Assembly: GCA_963781155.1 (NCBI GenBank)
Contig: CAWAEC010000011.1
Location: 186,001-250,000 of the forward strand
Length of the DNA: 64,000 nt
Direction: 5' to 3'
Origin: PALSA-693 sp963781155
GTDB lineage: Bacteria; Actinomycetota; Acidimicrobiia; Acidimicrobiales; Palsa-688
A program made the translations under genes and the position numbers. Of this stretch, positions 30,357-38,877 are shown in pieces. The notes below the pieces were generated by a model that was not told the origin of the DNA, made no database searches, and worked only from the letters and a program-made list of their open reading frames with translations. How positions within the stretch are numbered: position 1 is the stretch's first letter; each line of letters opens with the position of its first letter.

Positions 30357-31520
30357 ACCAGCGGCCTTGCGATGCTCGGCGCGTCGCCGTCGACGCGCTG
30401 ATGGCCGTGGACAGCGGCGCCCGGGCCAACGTGGTCGTTCCCGACCTGCTCGACCGGAGCAACCTGGACAGCCGCGACCGGGGGCTCGTCACCGAACTGG
30501 TCTACGGGACGTGTCGGATGCGAAGGGCGTGTGACTGGCTGGTCGATCGTCACACCCGGGGCCGTCTGGACGCGCAAGTCCGCGCCGCGCTCAGGGTCGG
30601 CGCCTACCAGCTGGGCTGGACCCGGATACCGCCGCACGCGGCCGTCTCGGCCACCGTCGACGTGGTGCACGGCCCAGGCCGTTCCGTCGTCAACGCCGTC
30701 CTGCGCCGGGTGGCGTCGGCACTGGCAGACGGTCCGGTCGTGTGGCCCGACCCGGCGACGGAGCTGAGCTACCCCGATTGGATTGTCGCCCGGCTGGCCC
30801 GGGATCTGGGTCCCGCCGCGGCCCGCGAGGCCCTGACAACGATGAACCAGCCGGCCACGGTGACCACCCGCCCGGACGGCTACATCCAGGACAAGGCCAG
30901 CCAGCAGGTCGCCGCCTGGACCGGGGCTCAACCCGGTGATCGGATCCTCGACGTGTGCGCCGCACCCGGCGGCAAGGCCACCGCCATGGCCGCGAGCGGG
31001 CCGGGGCTGGTGGTGGCGGCCGACCTGTCTCCGGGCCGGGTGGCGCTGGTATCGGAGAACGCCGCCCGTCTGGACGCCACCAACATGGCCGCGGTCGTCG
31101 CGGACGGTACCCGCACGCCATGGCGGCCGGCCAGCTTCGACCGGGTGCTGGTCGACGCCCCCTGTACCGGCCTCGGGGTGTTGCGCCGCCGGCCGGATGC
31201 CCGCTGGCGAGTGCAGCCGGGTGACGTGGGCCGCCTGGCCCGGCTGCAGCGCCGGCTGCTCGACGGCCGCCCTGCCCCTGCTCAGGCCGGGGGGCACGCT
31301 CATCTACAGCGTCTGCACCCTCACGACCGATGAGACCCGCGGCATCGACGGCTGGCTGGCAGACGCCTTTCCCGAGCTGGACCCGCTGCCGCCGCCGCCC
31401 CCTCCCTGGCAGCCGTCGGGCCGGGGCGCGCTGCTCCTGCCCCAGGCCGAAGGCACGGACGGCATGTACCTGCTGAGGCTTCGAATCCCGGCAGTAGGGT
31501 TGTCCCGATGGTCCGGATAG
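30353..31520 (+). CDS. rsmB: 16S rRNA m5C967 methyltransferase RsmB, with a frame break
   Basis: N-terminal NusB-like RNA-binding domain (ARRVAVDALMAVDSGARANV, ELVYGTCRMRRACDWLVDRH) and a C-terminal SAM methyltransferase domain: DVCAAPGGKATAMAASG, VLVDAPCTGLGVLRRRPDAR with one catalytic-region Cys. The second essential Cys (IYSVCTLTTDET) is reached only after a frame change at about 31,265, where an extra G appears to sit in GACGGCCGCCC. Without the correction the protein would lose its last third. ATG 30353 overlaps the fmt stop. Confidence 0.88.
31495..31508 (+). promoter_or_regulatory. Probable -10 box for leaderless rpe
   Basis: TAGGGT (31495-31500) ends seven bases before ATG 31508. It lies within the 3' end of rsmB. 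Inferred. Confidence 0.45.
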
Positions 31521-32173
31521 CCCCCTCCATCCTCTCGGCGGACTTCGCCGCTCTCGGGGCGGACATCGACCGGGTCCGGCCCGAGACGGATTGGTTGCAC
31601 GTGGACGTGATGGACGGTCATTTCGTTCCCAACCTGACGATCGGGCCTCCCGTCGTCGCCGCGATCCGCCGTCACACCGACACCTACCTGGACTGCCATC
31701 TGATGATGACGAACCCCGGCGACTACCTGGAGGCCTTCTCCCAGGCCGGCGCGAATCATTGCAGCGTGCATGTCGAGATCGACGACACGGCCAAGCTGGT
31801 CGACACCATGCGCGGCCTGGGTCTCGACGCCGGCCTGGCGATCAATCCGGAAACCCCGTTCGAGGCGTGCGAACCGTGGCTGGATCGCATCAATCTGCTG
31901 CTCGTCATGTCCGTGCACCCGGGCTTCGGTGGTCAGCATTTCATGCCGGAGGTGATCGGCAAGGTCGTTCGGGCCGCGGAGCTGGCCCGGCGCGACGACC
32001 TCGACCTCGTCATCGAGGTCGACGGAGGAATCGACGCCGAGACAGTGGTGCCGATGGCCGAAGCCGGCGCGGACACCTTCGTGGCGGGCAGTGCGATCTT
32101 CGGACATCCAGATCCGGTGGCCGCGGCCCGGGCCATCCGCGACGCCGCTCACGCGGCTACGGTTCACCGATGA
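31508..32173 (+). CDS. rpe: Ribulose-phosphate 3-epimerase
   Basis: Interconverts ribulose-5-phosphate and xylulose-5-phosphate; ribulose-5-phosphate is also the RibBA substrate encoded 3 kb downstream. 221 residues, TIM barrel. Seen: IAPSILSADFAALGADIDRV, LHVDVMDGHFVPNLTIGPPV (metal His/Asp), DCHLMMTNPGDYLEAF, LLVMSVHPGFGGQHFMPEV, and EVDGGIDAETVVPMAEAGAD. ATG 31508 overlaps the rsmB end by 13 bases. Confidence 0.95.
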   Translation: MVRIAPSILSADFAALGADIDRVRPETDWLHVDVMDGHFVPNLTIGPPVVAAIRRHTDTYLDCHLMMTNPGDYLEAFSQAGANHCSVHVEIDDTAKLVDTMRGLGLDAGLAINPETPFEACEPWLDRINLLLVMSVHPGFGGQHFMPEVIGKVVRAAELARRDDLDLVIEVDGGIDAETVVPMAEAGADTFVAGSAIFGHPDPVAAARAIRDAAHAATVHR

Positions 32174-32643
32174 CCAACCAGGCGAAGGTCGTCACCGTGT
32201 CCGACGGCGTGGTTGGCGGAACCCGGGAGGACCGTTCGGGAGTTGCGCTCGTAGAGGCGCTCCAGACGGCCGGCTTCGAGGTGGTGGAGCACTCCGTGAT
32301 CGCCGACGGGGTGGCGTCCGTGGCCGGGGAGCTTGCCCGTATGAGTGCCAGCTTCGCGGGCCTGGTCGTGACGACGGGAGGAACGGGTTTCGGGCCCCGG
32401 GACCAGACCCCCGAGGGCACCCGGGAGATCCTGGAACGAGATGCCCCCGGATTGGCCGAAGCCATGCGATTGGTCAACCCCCTGGGCCGCCTGTCACGCG
32501 CCGTCGCCGGCATCCGGGGTCACACCATCATCCTGAACACGCCCGGCTCACCCACCGGTGCCGTCGAGTGTCTGCAAGCCGTAATCGACATCGTTCCCCA
32601 CGCCCTGGATCTTCTGGGCGAGCACCCGACCCGGCACCCCTGA
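32170..32643 (+). CDS. MoaB/MogA-family molybdopterin-binding protein
   Basis: 157 residues of the MoCF-binding fold. Seen: VVTVSDGVVGGTREDRSG at the N-terminus, VVEHSVIADGVASVAGEL, the signature VVTTGGTGFGPRDQTPEGT, ILERDAPGLAEAMR, and LNTPGSPTGAVECLQAVIDI. Family members adenylylate molybdopterin or act in cofactor assembly; no other molybdenum genes are nearby, so the exact role is unclear. ATG 32170 overlaps the rpe stop, and ribD starts eight bases after its own stop. Confidence 0.9.
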   Translation: MTNQAKVVTVSDGVVGGTREDRSGVALVEALQTAGFEVVEHSVIADGVASVAGELARMSASFAGLVVTTGGTGFGPRDQTPEGTREILERDAPGLAEAMRLVNPLGRLSRAVAGIRGHTIILNTPGSPTGAVECLQAVIDIVPHALDLLGEHPTRHP

Positions 32644-32650
32644 CCTCGCC

Positions 32651-33661
32651 ATGACGGCCGAAGAGGACGCCGCCTGGATGGCGGAGGCCTTGGCCCTGGG
32701 GGAGAGTGTCCGGACCGAGACCTCCCCGAACCCCTGGGTAGGGGCCGTGATCGTGCCGGCGGGCGACGAGCCCGCCGCGGAGGGCGCCACCCGCCCCGCC
32801 GGCGGCGCCCATGCCGAGGCCGTCGCCTTGGAGCTGGCCGGCGCCTCCGCCCGCGACGCAACCGTCTACGTGACCCTCGAGCCGTGCGCCCACCACGGCC
32901 GCACGCCTCCTTGCGCCGATGCCCTCATCGCCGCCGGGGTGCGACGGGTGGTGGTCGGCATCCTCGATCCTGACCCGCAGGTAGCCGGCCGGGGCGTTGC
33001 CGGACTGCTGGCCGCCGGGATCGACGTCGAGGTCGGCGTGTTGGCCGGACAGGTCGAAGCCTCGCTGCGGCCGTACCTGGCGCAGCGACGCCGAGGCCGG
33101 CCCTGGGTGGTCTTGAAGCTGGCGGCCACCCTCGACGGCCGTATTGCAGCCCCGGACGGCTCCAGCCGCTGGATCACCGGACCGGAGGCTCGCCTGGACG
33201 TCCACCGCCTGCGCGCCGAAAGCGACGCCATCCTGGTCGGCGCCGGGACGGTCCGCGCCGACGATCCAGCCCTGACGGTGCGAGACGTTCCCGGGCGAGA
33301 TCCCCTGCGGATTGTTCTCGGCCACCCCCCGGAGAACGCCCGGGCGCATCCGGCGCTGGTCCATGATGGCGACCTGGAGCCGCTTCTGGACGAGTTGGGC
33401 GCGCGCGGCGTGCTCCAGCTCCTCGTGGAAGGAGGGGCGCGAGTGGCCGGGTCGTTTCACCGGAGCGGACTCGTCGACCAGTACGTGCTGTACCTGGCCC
33501 CGGCGCTGCTCGGCGGCGACGACGGCGTGCCGCTCTTCGCGGGGCCGGGCGCTCCGACGATGGCGGGTATCTGGCGGGGCCGTATCGCCGAGCTTCGCCG
33601 GCTGGGTCCCGACCTGCGGATCGATCTGCTGGCTGCAAACGGTGAGGGTGCCGTACCGTGA
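32651..33661 (+). CDS. ribD: Bifunctional riboflavin deaminase/reductase RibD
   Basis: Deaminates and then reduces the pyrimidine intermediate of riboflavin synthesis. 336 residues. Deaminase domain: SPNPWVGAVIV, GGAHAEAVAL (His ligand, catalytic Glu) and LEPCAHHGRTPPCADALIAA (two Cys ligands). Reductase domain: WVVLKLAATLDGRIA, SSRWITGPEARLDVHRLRAE, AILVGAGTVRADDPALTVR and LLVEGGARVAGSFHRSGLVD. No FMN riboswitch is visible upstream; the gene is eight bases behind the MoaB-like gene. Confidence 0.94.
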   Translation: MTAEEDAAWMAEALALGESVRTETSPNPWVGAVIVPAGDEPAAEGATRPAGGAHAEAVALELAGASARDATVYVTLEPCAHHGRTPPCADALIAAGVRRVVVGILDPDPQVAGRGVAGLLAAGIDVEVGVLAGQVEASLRPYLAQRRRGRPWVVLKLAATLDGRIAAPDGSSRWITGPEARLDVHRLRAESDAILVGAGTVRADDPALTVRDVPGRDPLRIVLGHPPENARAHPALVHDGDLEPLLDELGARGVLQLLVEGGARVAGSFHRSGLVDQYVLYLAPALLGGDDGVPLFAGPGAPTMAGIWRGRIAELRRLGPDLRIDLLAANGEGAVP

Positions 33662-34284
33662 GCGTGGTGTTCACCGGAATCATCGAGGAGTTGGGAACGG
33701 TGGCCTCGGTGGAGCCCGCCGGGGACGGCCGGCGCCTGGTGTTCACCACCCCCACCGTGGCCGAGGGCGGCCACGTCGGCGATTCCATCGCCGTCAACGG
33801 CTGCTGCCTGACCGTGGTCGGACTGGGGGCGGGCTGGTGGGCTGCCGACGTCGTGGCCGAGAGCCTGGCCCGCACCAACCTCGGTCGCCTGCGGCCCGGC
33901 GACCCGGTGAACCTGGAGCGCCCCGTCGCGCTCGGCGGTCGCCTGGGCGGTCATCTGGTCCAGGGACACGTCGACGGTGTCGGCACAGTGGTCACCCCGC
34001 CGCCGGCCCTGCAGGTCCGCCTGGATGCGCGCCTCACCGCCTACCTGGTCGAGAAAGGGTCGGTCACCGTTGATGGGATCAGCCTGACCGTCGTCACCGT
34101 GGCCGCCGACCAGTTCGGCGTGGCCATCATTCCGCACACGCTGGCCGTCACCACCCTCGGGAGCCGGGCTGTGGGCGACCAGGTCAACATCGAAGTGGAC
34201 GTGATCGCCAAATACACGGCCCGGCTGCTGCAAGCCGGCTTGGAATCGCCCTACCGCGCTCTTGCGGTTACCGGAGAGGACTGA
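33658..34284 (+). CDS. ribE: Riboflavin synthase alpha chain
   Basis: Dismutates two lumazine molecules to riboflavin. 208 residues with the expected internal duplication: FTGIIEELGTVASVEPAG, GDSIAVNGCCLTVV, LGGHLVQGHVDGVGTV in repeat one and the boundary, then KGSVTVDGISLTVV and IIPHTLAVTTLGSRAVGDQV, NIEVDVIAKY in repeat two. GTG 33658 overlaps the ribD stop; GTG 33667 would give the classic short N-terminus. Confidence 0.94.
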   Translation: MSVVFTGIIEELGTVASVEPAGDGRRLVFTTPTVAEGGHVGDSIAVNGCCLTVVGLGAGWWAADVVAESLARTNLGRLRPGDPVNLERPVALGGRLGGHLVQGHVDGVGTVVTPPPALQVRLDARLTAYLVEKGSVTVDGISLTVVTVAADQFGVAIIPHTLAVTTLGSRAVGDQVNIEVDVIAKYTARLLQAGLESPYRALAVTGED

Positions 34285-34287
34285 TCT

Positions 34288-35506
34288 GTGCCCACCGCCA
34301 CGATCGAGGAGGCCGTCGCCGCCATCCGCGCCGGCCGCATGGTGATTGTCATCGACGACCAGGACCGGGAGAACGAGGGCGACCTGATCGTCGCGGCCGA
34401 GCACGCCACCCCGGAGACGATGGCCTTCTTCGTGCGGCACACGTCGGGGCTCATCTGCGCCTCGATCACGTCGCAGCGGGCGGACGAGCTGGATCTGCCC
34501 TTGATGGTGGCCCGGAATACCGAGTCCCAGCGGACCGCCTTCACCGTGACCGTCGATTACTCCAAGGGGACGACGACGGGGATTTCCGCGAGGGACCGGT
34601 CGTTGACGGCCCGGGCGCTCGTGGATCCGGTCACCAAGCCAGATGACCTGACCCGCCCCGGTCATCTGCACGTGCTGCGCGCCCGTGACGGTGGGGTGTT
34701 CAAACGGGCCGGCCACACCGAGGCGGCCGTGGACCTGGCCCGCATGGCCGGGCTGAAGCCGGCCGGCGTGCTGTGCGAGGTGGTCACCGACGATGGTCTC
34801 GGCATGGCCCGCCTCCCGGACCTGGAAGCGTTCGCCGACCGGCACGGCCTTCTCCTGGTCACCATCGCCGATCTCGATCCGCCACCGCCGGCAGACGGAG
34901 CGGCTGGTGCGCCGCACGGCCGAAGCTCGCCTCCCGACGGAGTACGGCGAGTTCCGGTGCATCGCCTATCAGAGCGTGATGGACCAGGAGACCCATCTGG
35001 CCTTCGTGATGGGGGAGCCTGCCGGCGAGGAGAACGTGCTGGTGCGGGTGCACAGCGAATGCCTCACGGGCGACGTGTTCGGCTCGCGGCGCTGCGACTG
35101 CGGGGCCCAGCTGCACGCGGCGTTGCGGATGATCGCCGAAACCGGCCTGGGGACGGTCGTGTACCTGCGGGGCCACGAGGGGCGCGGCATCGGCATCACC
35201 CACAAGCTGCAGGCCTATGAGCTGCAGGACGGCGGCCTGGACACGGTGGACGCCAACGTGGAGTTGGGCCTCCCGGTCGACAGCCGCGAGTACGGCATCG
35301 GAGCCCAGATCCTGGTGGACCTGGGCATCACCACCATGCGCCTGATGACGAACAATCCGGCGAAGCGGGGCGGCCTGGAAGGTTTCGGCCTCCAGATCGT
35401 CGAGCGGGTCCCCATCCATACCCCGCCGACCGAGGAGAACATCCGTTACCTGCGCACCAAACGCGACCGGCTCGGGCATCTGCTCGACGAGGGTGGTGTC
35501 TCGTGA
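34288..35506 (+). CDS. ribBA: Bifunctional DHBP synthase / GTP cyclohydrolase II RibBA, with a frame break
   Basis: RibB domain in frame 1: VIVIDDQDRENEGDLIVAAE, HTSGLICASITSQRADELDL, TAFTVTVDYSKGTTTGISA, RPGHLHVLRARDGGVFKRAG, HTEAAVDLARMAGL and CEVVTDDG. RibA domain in frame 2: HSECLTGDVFGSRRCDCGAQ (zinc Cys), GTVVYLRGHEGRGIGI, and NNPAKRGGLEGFGL. The linker reads IRHRRQTERLV only if one base is removed near ATCTCGATCC (34871-34880). A real split into separate RibB and RibA proteins is possible but the RibA part has no start of its own nearby with a Shine-Dalgarno. Confidence 0.9.
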
Positions 35507-36003
35507 CGGTGTACGAAGGCCAGCTGCGAGGCGACGGCCTGCGGGTGGGCATCGCGGCCAGCCGCTTCAACGACTTCATCACCGCCCGCCTCGTCGATGG
35601 TGCCCTGGACGGGCTGCGCCGGCACGGGGTGGACACCGAGGCGGTCGACGTGGTCTGGGCGCCCGGGGCGTTCGAGCTGCCGCTGGTGGCGTCGCGCCTG
35701 GCGGCCAGCGGCCGCTACGACGTGCTGATCACCGTCGGAGCCGTGATCCGGGGCGCGACGAGCCACTACGACCTGGTCGCCGGCCAGTGCGCGGCGGGAG
35801 TGCAGCGCGTACAACTGGATTCGGGCCTGCCCATCGTGTTCGGGGTGCTGACCACCGAGACCATCGAGCAGGCCGTCGAACGCTCGGGAACCAAAGCCGG
35901 CAACAAGGGCTTCGAGGCGGCCACGGCGGCCATCGAGATGGCCAGCCTGCTGGCCCAGCTGCCGAAGCCCATCTCGCCCTCCGGGTTGGCCGCGTCCGGG
36001 TAG
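35503..36003 (+). CDS. ribH: 6,7-dimethyl-8-ribityllumazine synthase
   Basis: Condenses the RibBA and RibD products to lumazine; assembles into pentamers or icosahedra in the family. 166 residues. Seen: VGIAASRFNDFITARLVDGA, VVWAPGAFELPLVASRLA, LITVGAVIRGATSHYDLVAG (catalytic His in THY/SHYD motif), PIVFGVLTTETIEQAVER, and GTKAGNKGFEAATAAIEM. GTG 35503 overlaps the RibBA stop. Confidence 0.95.
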   Translation: MTVYEGQLRGDGLRVGIAASRFNDFITARLVDGALDGLRRHGVDTEAVDVVWAPGAFELPLVASRLAASGRYDVLITVGAVIRGATSHYDLVAGQCAAGVQRVQLDSGLPIVFGVLTTETIEQAVERSGTKAGNKGFEAATAAIEMASLLAQLPKPISPSGLAASG

Positions 36004-36015
36004 GGTTCCGCCCCG
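36001..36015 (+). promoter_or_regulatory. Probable -10 box for near-leaderless hisG
   Basis: TAGGGT (36001-36006) coincides with the ribH stop codon and ends eight bases before GTG 36015, so hisG can be transcribed apart from the rib genes. Inferred. Confidence 0.4.
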
Positions 36016-36890
36016 TGTTGCGCCTGGTGCTGCCCAAAGGCTCGCTCGAGCGGGCCACCCTCGACCTGTTCGAGGCCGCCGACCTGGCCGTGCTGCGGGG
36101 GTCTGACGTGGACTACCGGGCGACCATCGACGACCCCCGGGTGTCCGAGGTGCGGATCCTGCGCCCACAGGAGATCCCGGAGTACGTGGCGGAAGGGCTG
36201 TTCGACCTCGGCGTGACCGGCCGGGACTGGATCGAGGAAACCGATTCGAAGGTGACCACCCTGGGGCAGCTGCGCTACAGCAAAGCCACCTCGCGGCCCA
36301 TCCGGGTGGTGCTGGCGGTCAGTGAGGAGTCGTCGTTCCGGACGGTGGCCGACCTGCCCGCCGGCGTCCGGGTGTCGACCGAGTACCCGGGGCTGACCCG
36401 CCGGTTCCTGGCCGCCCACGGCGTCGAGGCCGAAGTCCGCATCTCACACGGCGCCACCGAGGCCAAGATCCCCGAGATCGCCGACGCGGTCGTCGAGATC
36501 ACCGAGACCGGGCGGGCGCTGCGGGCCGCCGGCCTGCGGGTCATCGAGACCATCCTGGAGTCCTACACCGAGCTGATCGCCAACCCGGTGGCCTACGCCG
36601 ACGACACCAAGCGGCATGCCATGCAGCAACTGCTGTCCCTCTTGAGCGGCACGCTGGTGGCCCGGGAGCGGGTCCTGGTGAAACTCAATGTCGCCTCGCC
36701 GGACCTGGACGCCGTCATTCCTCTGCTGCCGGCGATGAAATCGCCGACCGTGTCGAAGCTGTTCGGCGAGGACGCCTTCGCGGTGGAGGCGGTGGTGCCC
36801 AAGCACACCATCAACACGCTGATACCTGCCCTCAAAGACCACGGAGCGACCGACATCATCGAGCTGCCGATCGCCAAGATCGTCCCGTGA
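36015..36890 (+). CDS. hisG: ATP phosphoribosyltransferase, long form
   Basis: First, feedback-regulated step of histidine synthesis. 291 residues, the long form with a C-terminal ACT-like regulatory domain. Seen: LRLVLPKGSLERATLDLFEA, DVDYRATIDDPRVSEVRILR, EIPEYVAEGLFDLGVTGRDW, VSTEYPGLTRRFLAAHGVEA, HGATEAKIPEIADAVVEITE (PRPP-binding region), and the regulatory domain ending SKLFGEDAFAVEAVVPKHTI. No other his genes are near. Confidence 0.94.
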   Translation: MLRLVLPKGSLERATLDLFEAADLAVLRGSDVDYRATIDDPRVSEVRILRPQEIPEYVAEGLFDLGVTGRDWIEETDSKVTTLGQLRYSKATSRPIRVVLAVSEESSFRTVADLPAGVRVSTEYPGLTRRFLAAHGVEAEVRISHGATEAKIPEIADAVVEITETGRALRAAGLRVIETILESYTELIANPVAYADDTKRHAMQQLLSLLSGTLVARERVLVKLNVASPDLDAVIPLLPAMKSPTVSKLFGEDAFAVEAVVPKHTINTLIPALKDHGATDIIELPIAKIVP

Positions 36891-37123
36891 CCTCCCCGGG
36901 CGGGCGCCTGGTGGGCACGGTCGTGGCCTTCGACGAACACGCCGGCCTGGGCGAGGTCGACGGAGATGGCGCCCGTTTCGGGTTTCACTGCACCCAGGTC
37001 GCGGATGGGTCGCGCTCGGTGCCGGTCGGCGCCACGGTCAGCTTCGAACTGCGTGCGGGCCGGGGCGGACGGTGGGAGGCCGCCGACATCCGCCCGGCGG
37101 GGCCCCCCGGTGCGATTGTGTGA
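36887..37123 (+). CDS. Small cold-shock-domain-like protein
   Basis: 78 residues: GRLVGTVVAFDEHAGLGEVD, ARFGFHCTQVADGSRSVPVG, ATVSFELRAGRGGRWEAADI. The layout of a beta barrel opening with GTVVAFDEHAGLGEV and FHCTQV resembles CspA-type nucleic-acid-binding domains (GTVKWF, IFVHxS), but the aromatic RNP motifs are weak. GTG 36887 overlaps the hisG stop. Function unknown; co-transcription with hisG is likely. Confidence 0.65.
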   Translation: MTSPGGRLVGTVVAFDEHAGLGEVDGDGARFGFHCTQVADGSRSVPVGATVSFELRAGRGGRWEAADIRPAGPPGAIV

Positions 37124-37158
37124 TATTTGCCGCGGATTACGCGACTTTTATCACACAA
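37116..37158. repeat. 10-bp perfect inverted repeat between convergent genes
   Basis: TTGTGTGATA (37116-37125) and TATCACACAA (37149-37158) are exact reverse complements around 23 bases that include CCGCGGATTACGCG. It covers the stop of the cold-shock-like gene and lies eight bases from the stop of the facing DUF1844 gene. No T run follows on either strand, so it is either a poor bidirectional terminator or a protein-binding dyad. Confidence 0.75.
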
Positions 37159-37166
37159 ACGGTGAG

Positions 37167-37616
37167 TCAGCCGGCGTCGCCTCCGGCCGCATCCCCCTCG
37201 CCGGCACCGCCTTCACTGGCACCGCCTTCACTGGCACCGCCTTCACTGGCCCGGTGGATCTGCACGTAGGCCATGCGCAGCTGGCTGAGACCCTCCGACA
37301 GCTGGCGATGGGCATCCCCGAGCCGCTCGGCCAGGCCGTCGACGAGGGCGGCGAGGCCGTCGATGGCCAGGCGGGCCTGGGGGAGTTGCGCCGGCTGCAG
37401 CGACAGATGGAGCGCAGCCAGCTCGAACAGCCCGAACGCGTGGTTCGCGATGACCACTTCCGCGGGCGTGCGCGCCAGTTCGTCCCGCAGGCGGGCCATC
37501 TCGGTGCGCAGCTCCTCCTCGGACGGTTCGCTCGGTGGAGCTCCGCCACCGCCCGGCGGCGCGTCGGGGGTGCCGTCGGATCCCGGCGTATCGGTCGCTC
37601 GCCGCCCGGCGTCCAA
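37167..37616 (-). CDS. DUF1844-type protein
   Basis: 149 residues. A Gly/Pro-rich N-terminus is followed by a helical core: SEEELRTEMARLRDELARTP, HAFGLFELAALHLSLQP, LAIDGLAALVDGLAERLGDA, LSEGLSQLRMAYVQIHRA. This pattern, with the IDGL..LV helix, and the position beside infC match the DUF1844 family; its function is unknown. The tail has three in-frame ASEGG units made by a 15-bp tandem repeat (about 37,198-37,245). Only a TTG (37616) can start it, since a TAG lies five codons upstream in frame. Confidence 0.72.
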   Translation of the reverse strand: MDAGRRATDTPGSDGTPDAPPGGGGAPPSEPSEEELRTEMARLRDELARTPAEVVIANHAFGLFELAALHLSLQPAQLPQARLAIDGLAALVDGLAERLGDAHRQLSEGLSQLRMAYVQIHRASEGGASEGGASEGGAGEGDAAGGDAG

Positions 37617-37632
37617 AGCGTGCTCATTGCGC

Positions 37633-37771
37633 TACCCTATGTGTGGAAACCGAATACCGGAAGCGGGGCCGCGACCCCCACCCGGCCAGCGGAGCCCGAC
37701 AGGGTTTACGATGCGTCCGGGTCGATCGACCGCCAGGGGCGGGCGTTGCTTTCGTACGCCCGTCCTCTTTT
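37633..37771 (+). promoter_or_regulatory. infC promoter and leader with hairpin
   Basis: TACCCT (37633-37638) is a candidate -10 box, giving a leader of about 165 nt. The same bases read TAGGGT on the - strand (TACCCTA core), so DUF1844 and infC may share back-to-back boxes. In the leader GGGCGT (37741-37746) pairs with ACGCCC (37756-37761), followed by GTCCTCTTTT, a possible attenuator. infC-rpmI-rplT leaders are often regulated; the mechanism here is inferred. Confidence 0.4.
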
Positions 37772-37811
37772 CGCGTCGAGAGAGGAACCTCTCCCTAAGG
37801 AGTGATGCCGC

Positions 37812-38597
37812 ATAGCCGCTGCACCTGACCAGAACGAGCACCGCACAAATGATCGGATCAGAGCCCGCGAAGTCCTGCTCATCGACCCGGACGGCAAACA
37901 GCTCGGTATCAAGCCTCTGCCGGAGGCGCTCAGCATCGCCCGGCAGTTGGATCTGGACCTGGTGGAGGTGGCCGCCGACGCCAATCCGCCAGTAACCCGG
38001 ATCATGGACTACAACCGCTTCAAGTACGAGGCGGCCCAGCGAGCGAAAGAGTCCCGGCGCAAGGCCACCAGCACCGGTATCAAGGAAATGAAATACCGAC
38101 CCAAGATCGGTGTCGGGGACTTCGAGACCAAGACCAGGCAGGTGGCCCGTTTCCTCAACGAAGGCCACAAGGTAAAGATCACGATCATGTTCCGGGGGCG
38201 GGAGATGAGCCACCCGGAGCTCGGCAAGCGCATTCTGGACCAGGTCGCCGAAGCCGTGGCCCCCGTGGCCAAGGTGGAGGCGGCGCCCAAATTGGACGGT
38301 CGCAACATGATCATGGTGCTGGCCCCGGATCGCCGGGCCCAGACCCGAAAGCCGACTGGCAACGGGTCCCGACCCGCCGGTGCCGGCCGCAGCCCCGCCG
38401 ACGAGGCGAACGAAGGACTGCCCGCCGGCCCGCCACCCGAATCTGCGGCCGAGACGGAGCCGGGCGGTTCCGATCCAGCCCCGACCGGCGCGGTCACCCC
38501 GAGCGCGCCGGCCCGGCCCGAGGTTGCCCCGGCGACCGCCGGCGCCAGCATGAGCAGCGACGAACGCAGCGGTGGCGCAGCACCGATCAGGTCCTGA
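37812..38597 (+). CDS. infC: Translation initiation factor IF-3 with C-terminal extension, likely AUA start
   Basis: Prevents premature subunit joining and checks the start codon. Core: TNDRIRAREVLLIDPDGKQL, ALSIARQLDLDLVEVAADAN, PPVTRIMDYNRFKYE, then the C domain GDFETKTRQVARFLNEGHKV and VTIMFRGREMSHPELG-like sequence. After about residue 175 there is an ~85-residue Pro/Ala/Gly-rich disordered tail. The conserved N-terminus has no ATG/GTG/TTG in frame; ATA 37812 lies nine bases after AAGGAG (37797-37802). Non-standard infC starts (AUU in E. coli) are used for autoregulation. The first conventional codon, TTG 37947, is too late. Confidence 0.88.
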   Translation: MAAAPDQNEHRTNDRIRAREVLLIDPDGKQLGIKPLPEALSIARQLDLDLVEVAADANPPVTRIMDYNRFKYEAAQRAKESRRKATSTGIKEMKYRPKIGVGDFETKTRQVARFLNEGHKVKITIMFRGREMSHPELGKRILDQVAEAVAPVAKVEAAPKLDGRNMIMVLAPDRRAQTRKPTGNGSRPAGAGRSPADEANEGLPAGPPPESAAETEPGGSDPAPTGAVTPSAPARPEVAPATAGASMSSDERSGGAAPIRS

Positions 38598-38613
38598 CCA
38601 GGAGTTTGACCAC

Positions 38614-38808
38614 ATGCCGAAAATGAAGACCGACAGGGGCGCCGCCAAGCGGTTCAAGATCACAGGCACCGGGCGCCTACGCCGGGAACAGGCGTTCCGT
38701 AACCACATCCTGGAGAAGAAGCCCTCAAAGCGCACCCGGCGGCTGGGGCGCGAGGTGGACGTCGCCCCGGGCGATCGAAAATCGGTGAAGCGCCTGCTCG
38801 GCATCTGA
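38614..38808 (+). CDS. rpmI: Ribosomal protein bL35
   Basis: 64 residues: PKMKTDRGAAKRFKITGTGR, LRREQAFRNHILEKKPSKRT, RRLGREVDVAPGDRKSVKRL. Standard length and context between infC and rplT. ATG 38614 follows AGGAG by nine bases; an upstream GTG at 38572 in frame overlaps infC and is not used. Confidence 0.96.
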   Translation: MPKMKTDRGAAKRFKITGTGRLRREQAFRNHILEKKPSKRTRRLGREVDVAPGDRKSVKRLLGI

Positions 38809-38877
38809 TCACCGTCGGGGTACGCACCGAACCCCCTCTGGTTCACCACACTTCACACTGTTTGAAAGGAGCTCTCG

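Noticed and set aside
32560..32660. FMN riboswitch before ribD
   Set aside because: Only eight bases separate ribD from the preceding gene and no RFN element sequence is present.
37151..37627. Alternative - strand frame with an ATG start over the DUF1844 gene
   Set aside because: It is Cys/Arg/Pro-rich nonsense; the DUF1844-like helices are in the frame starting at TTG 37616.
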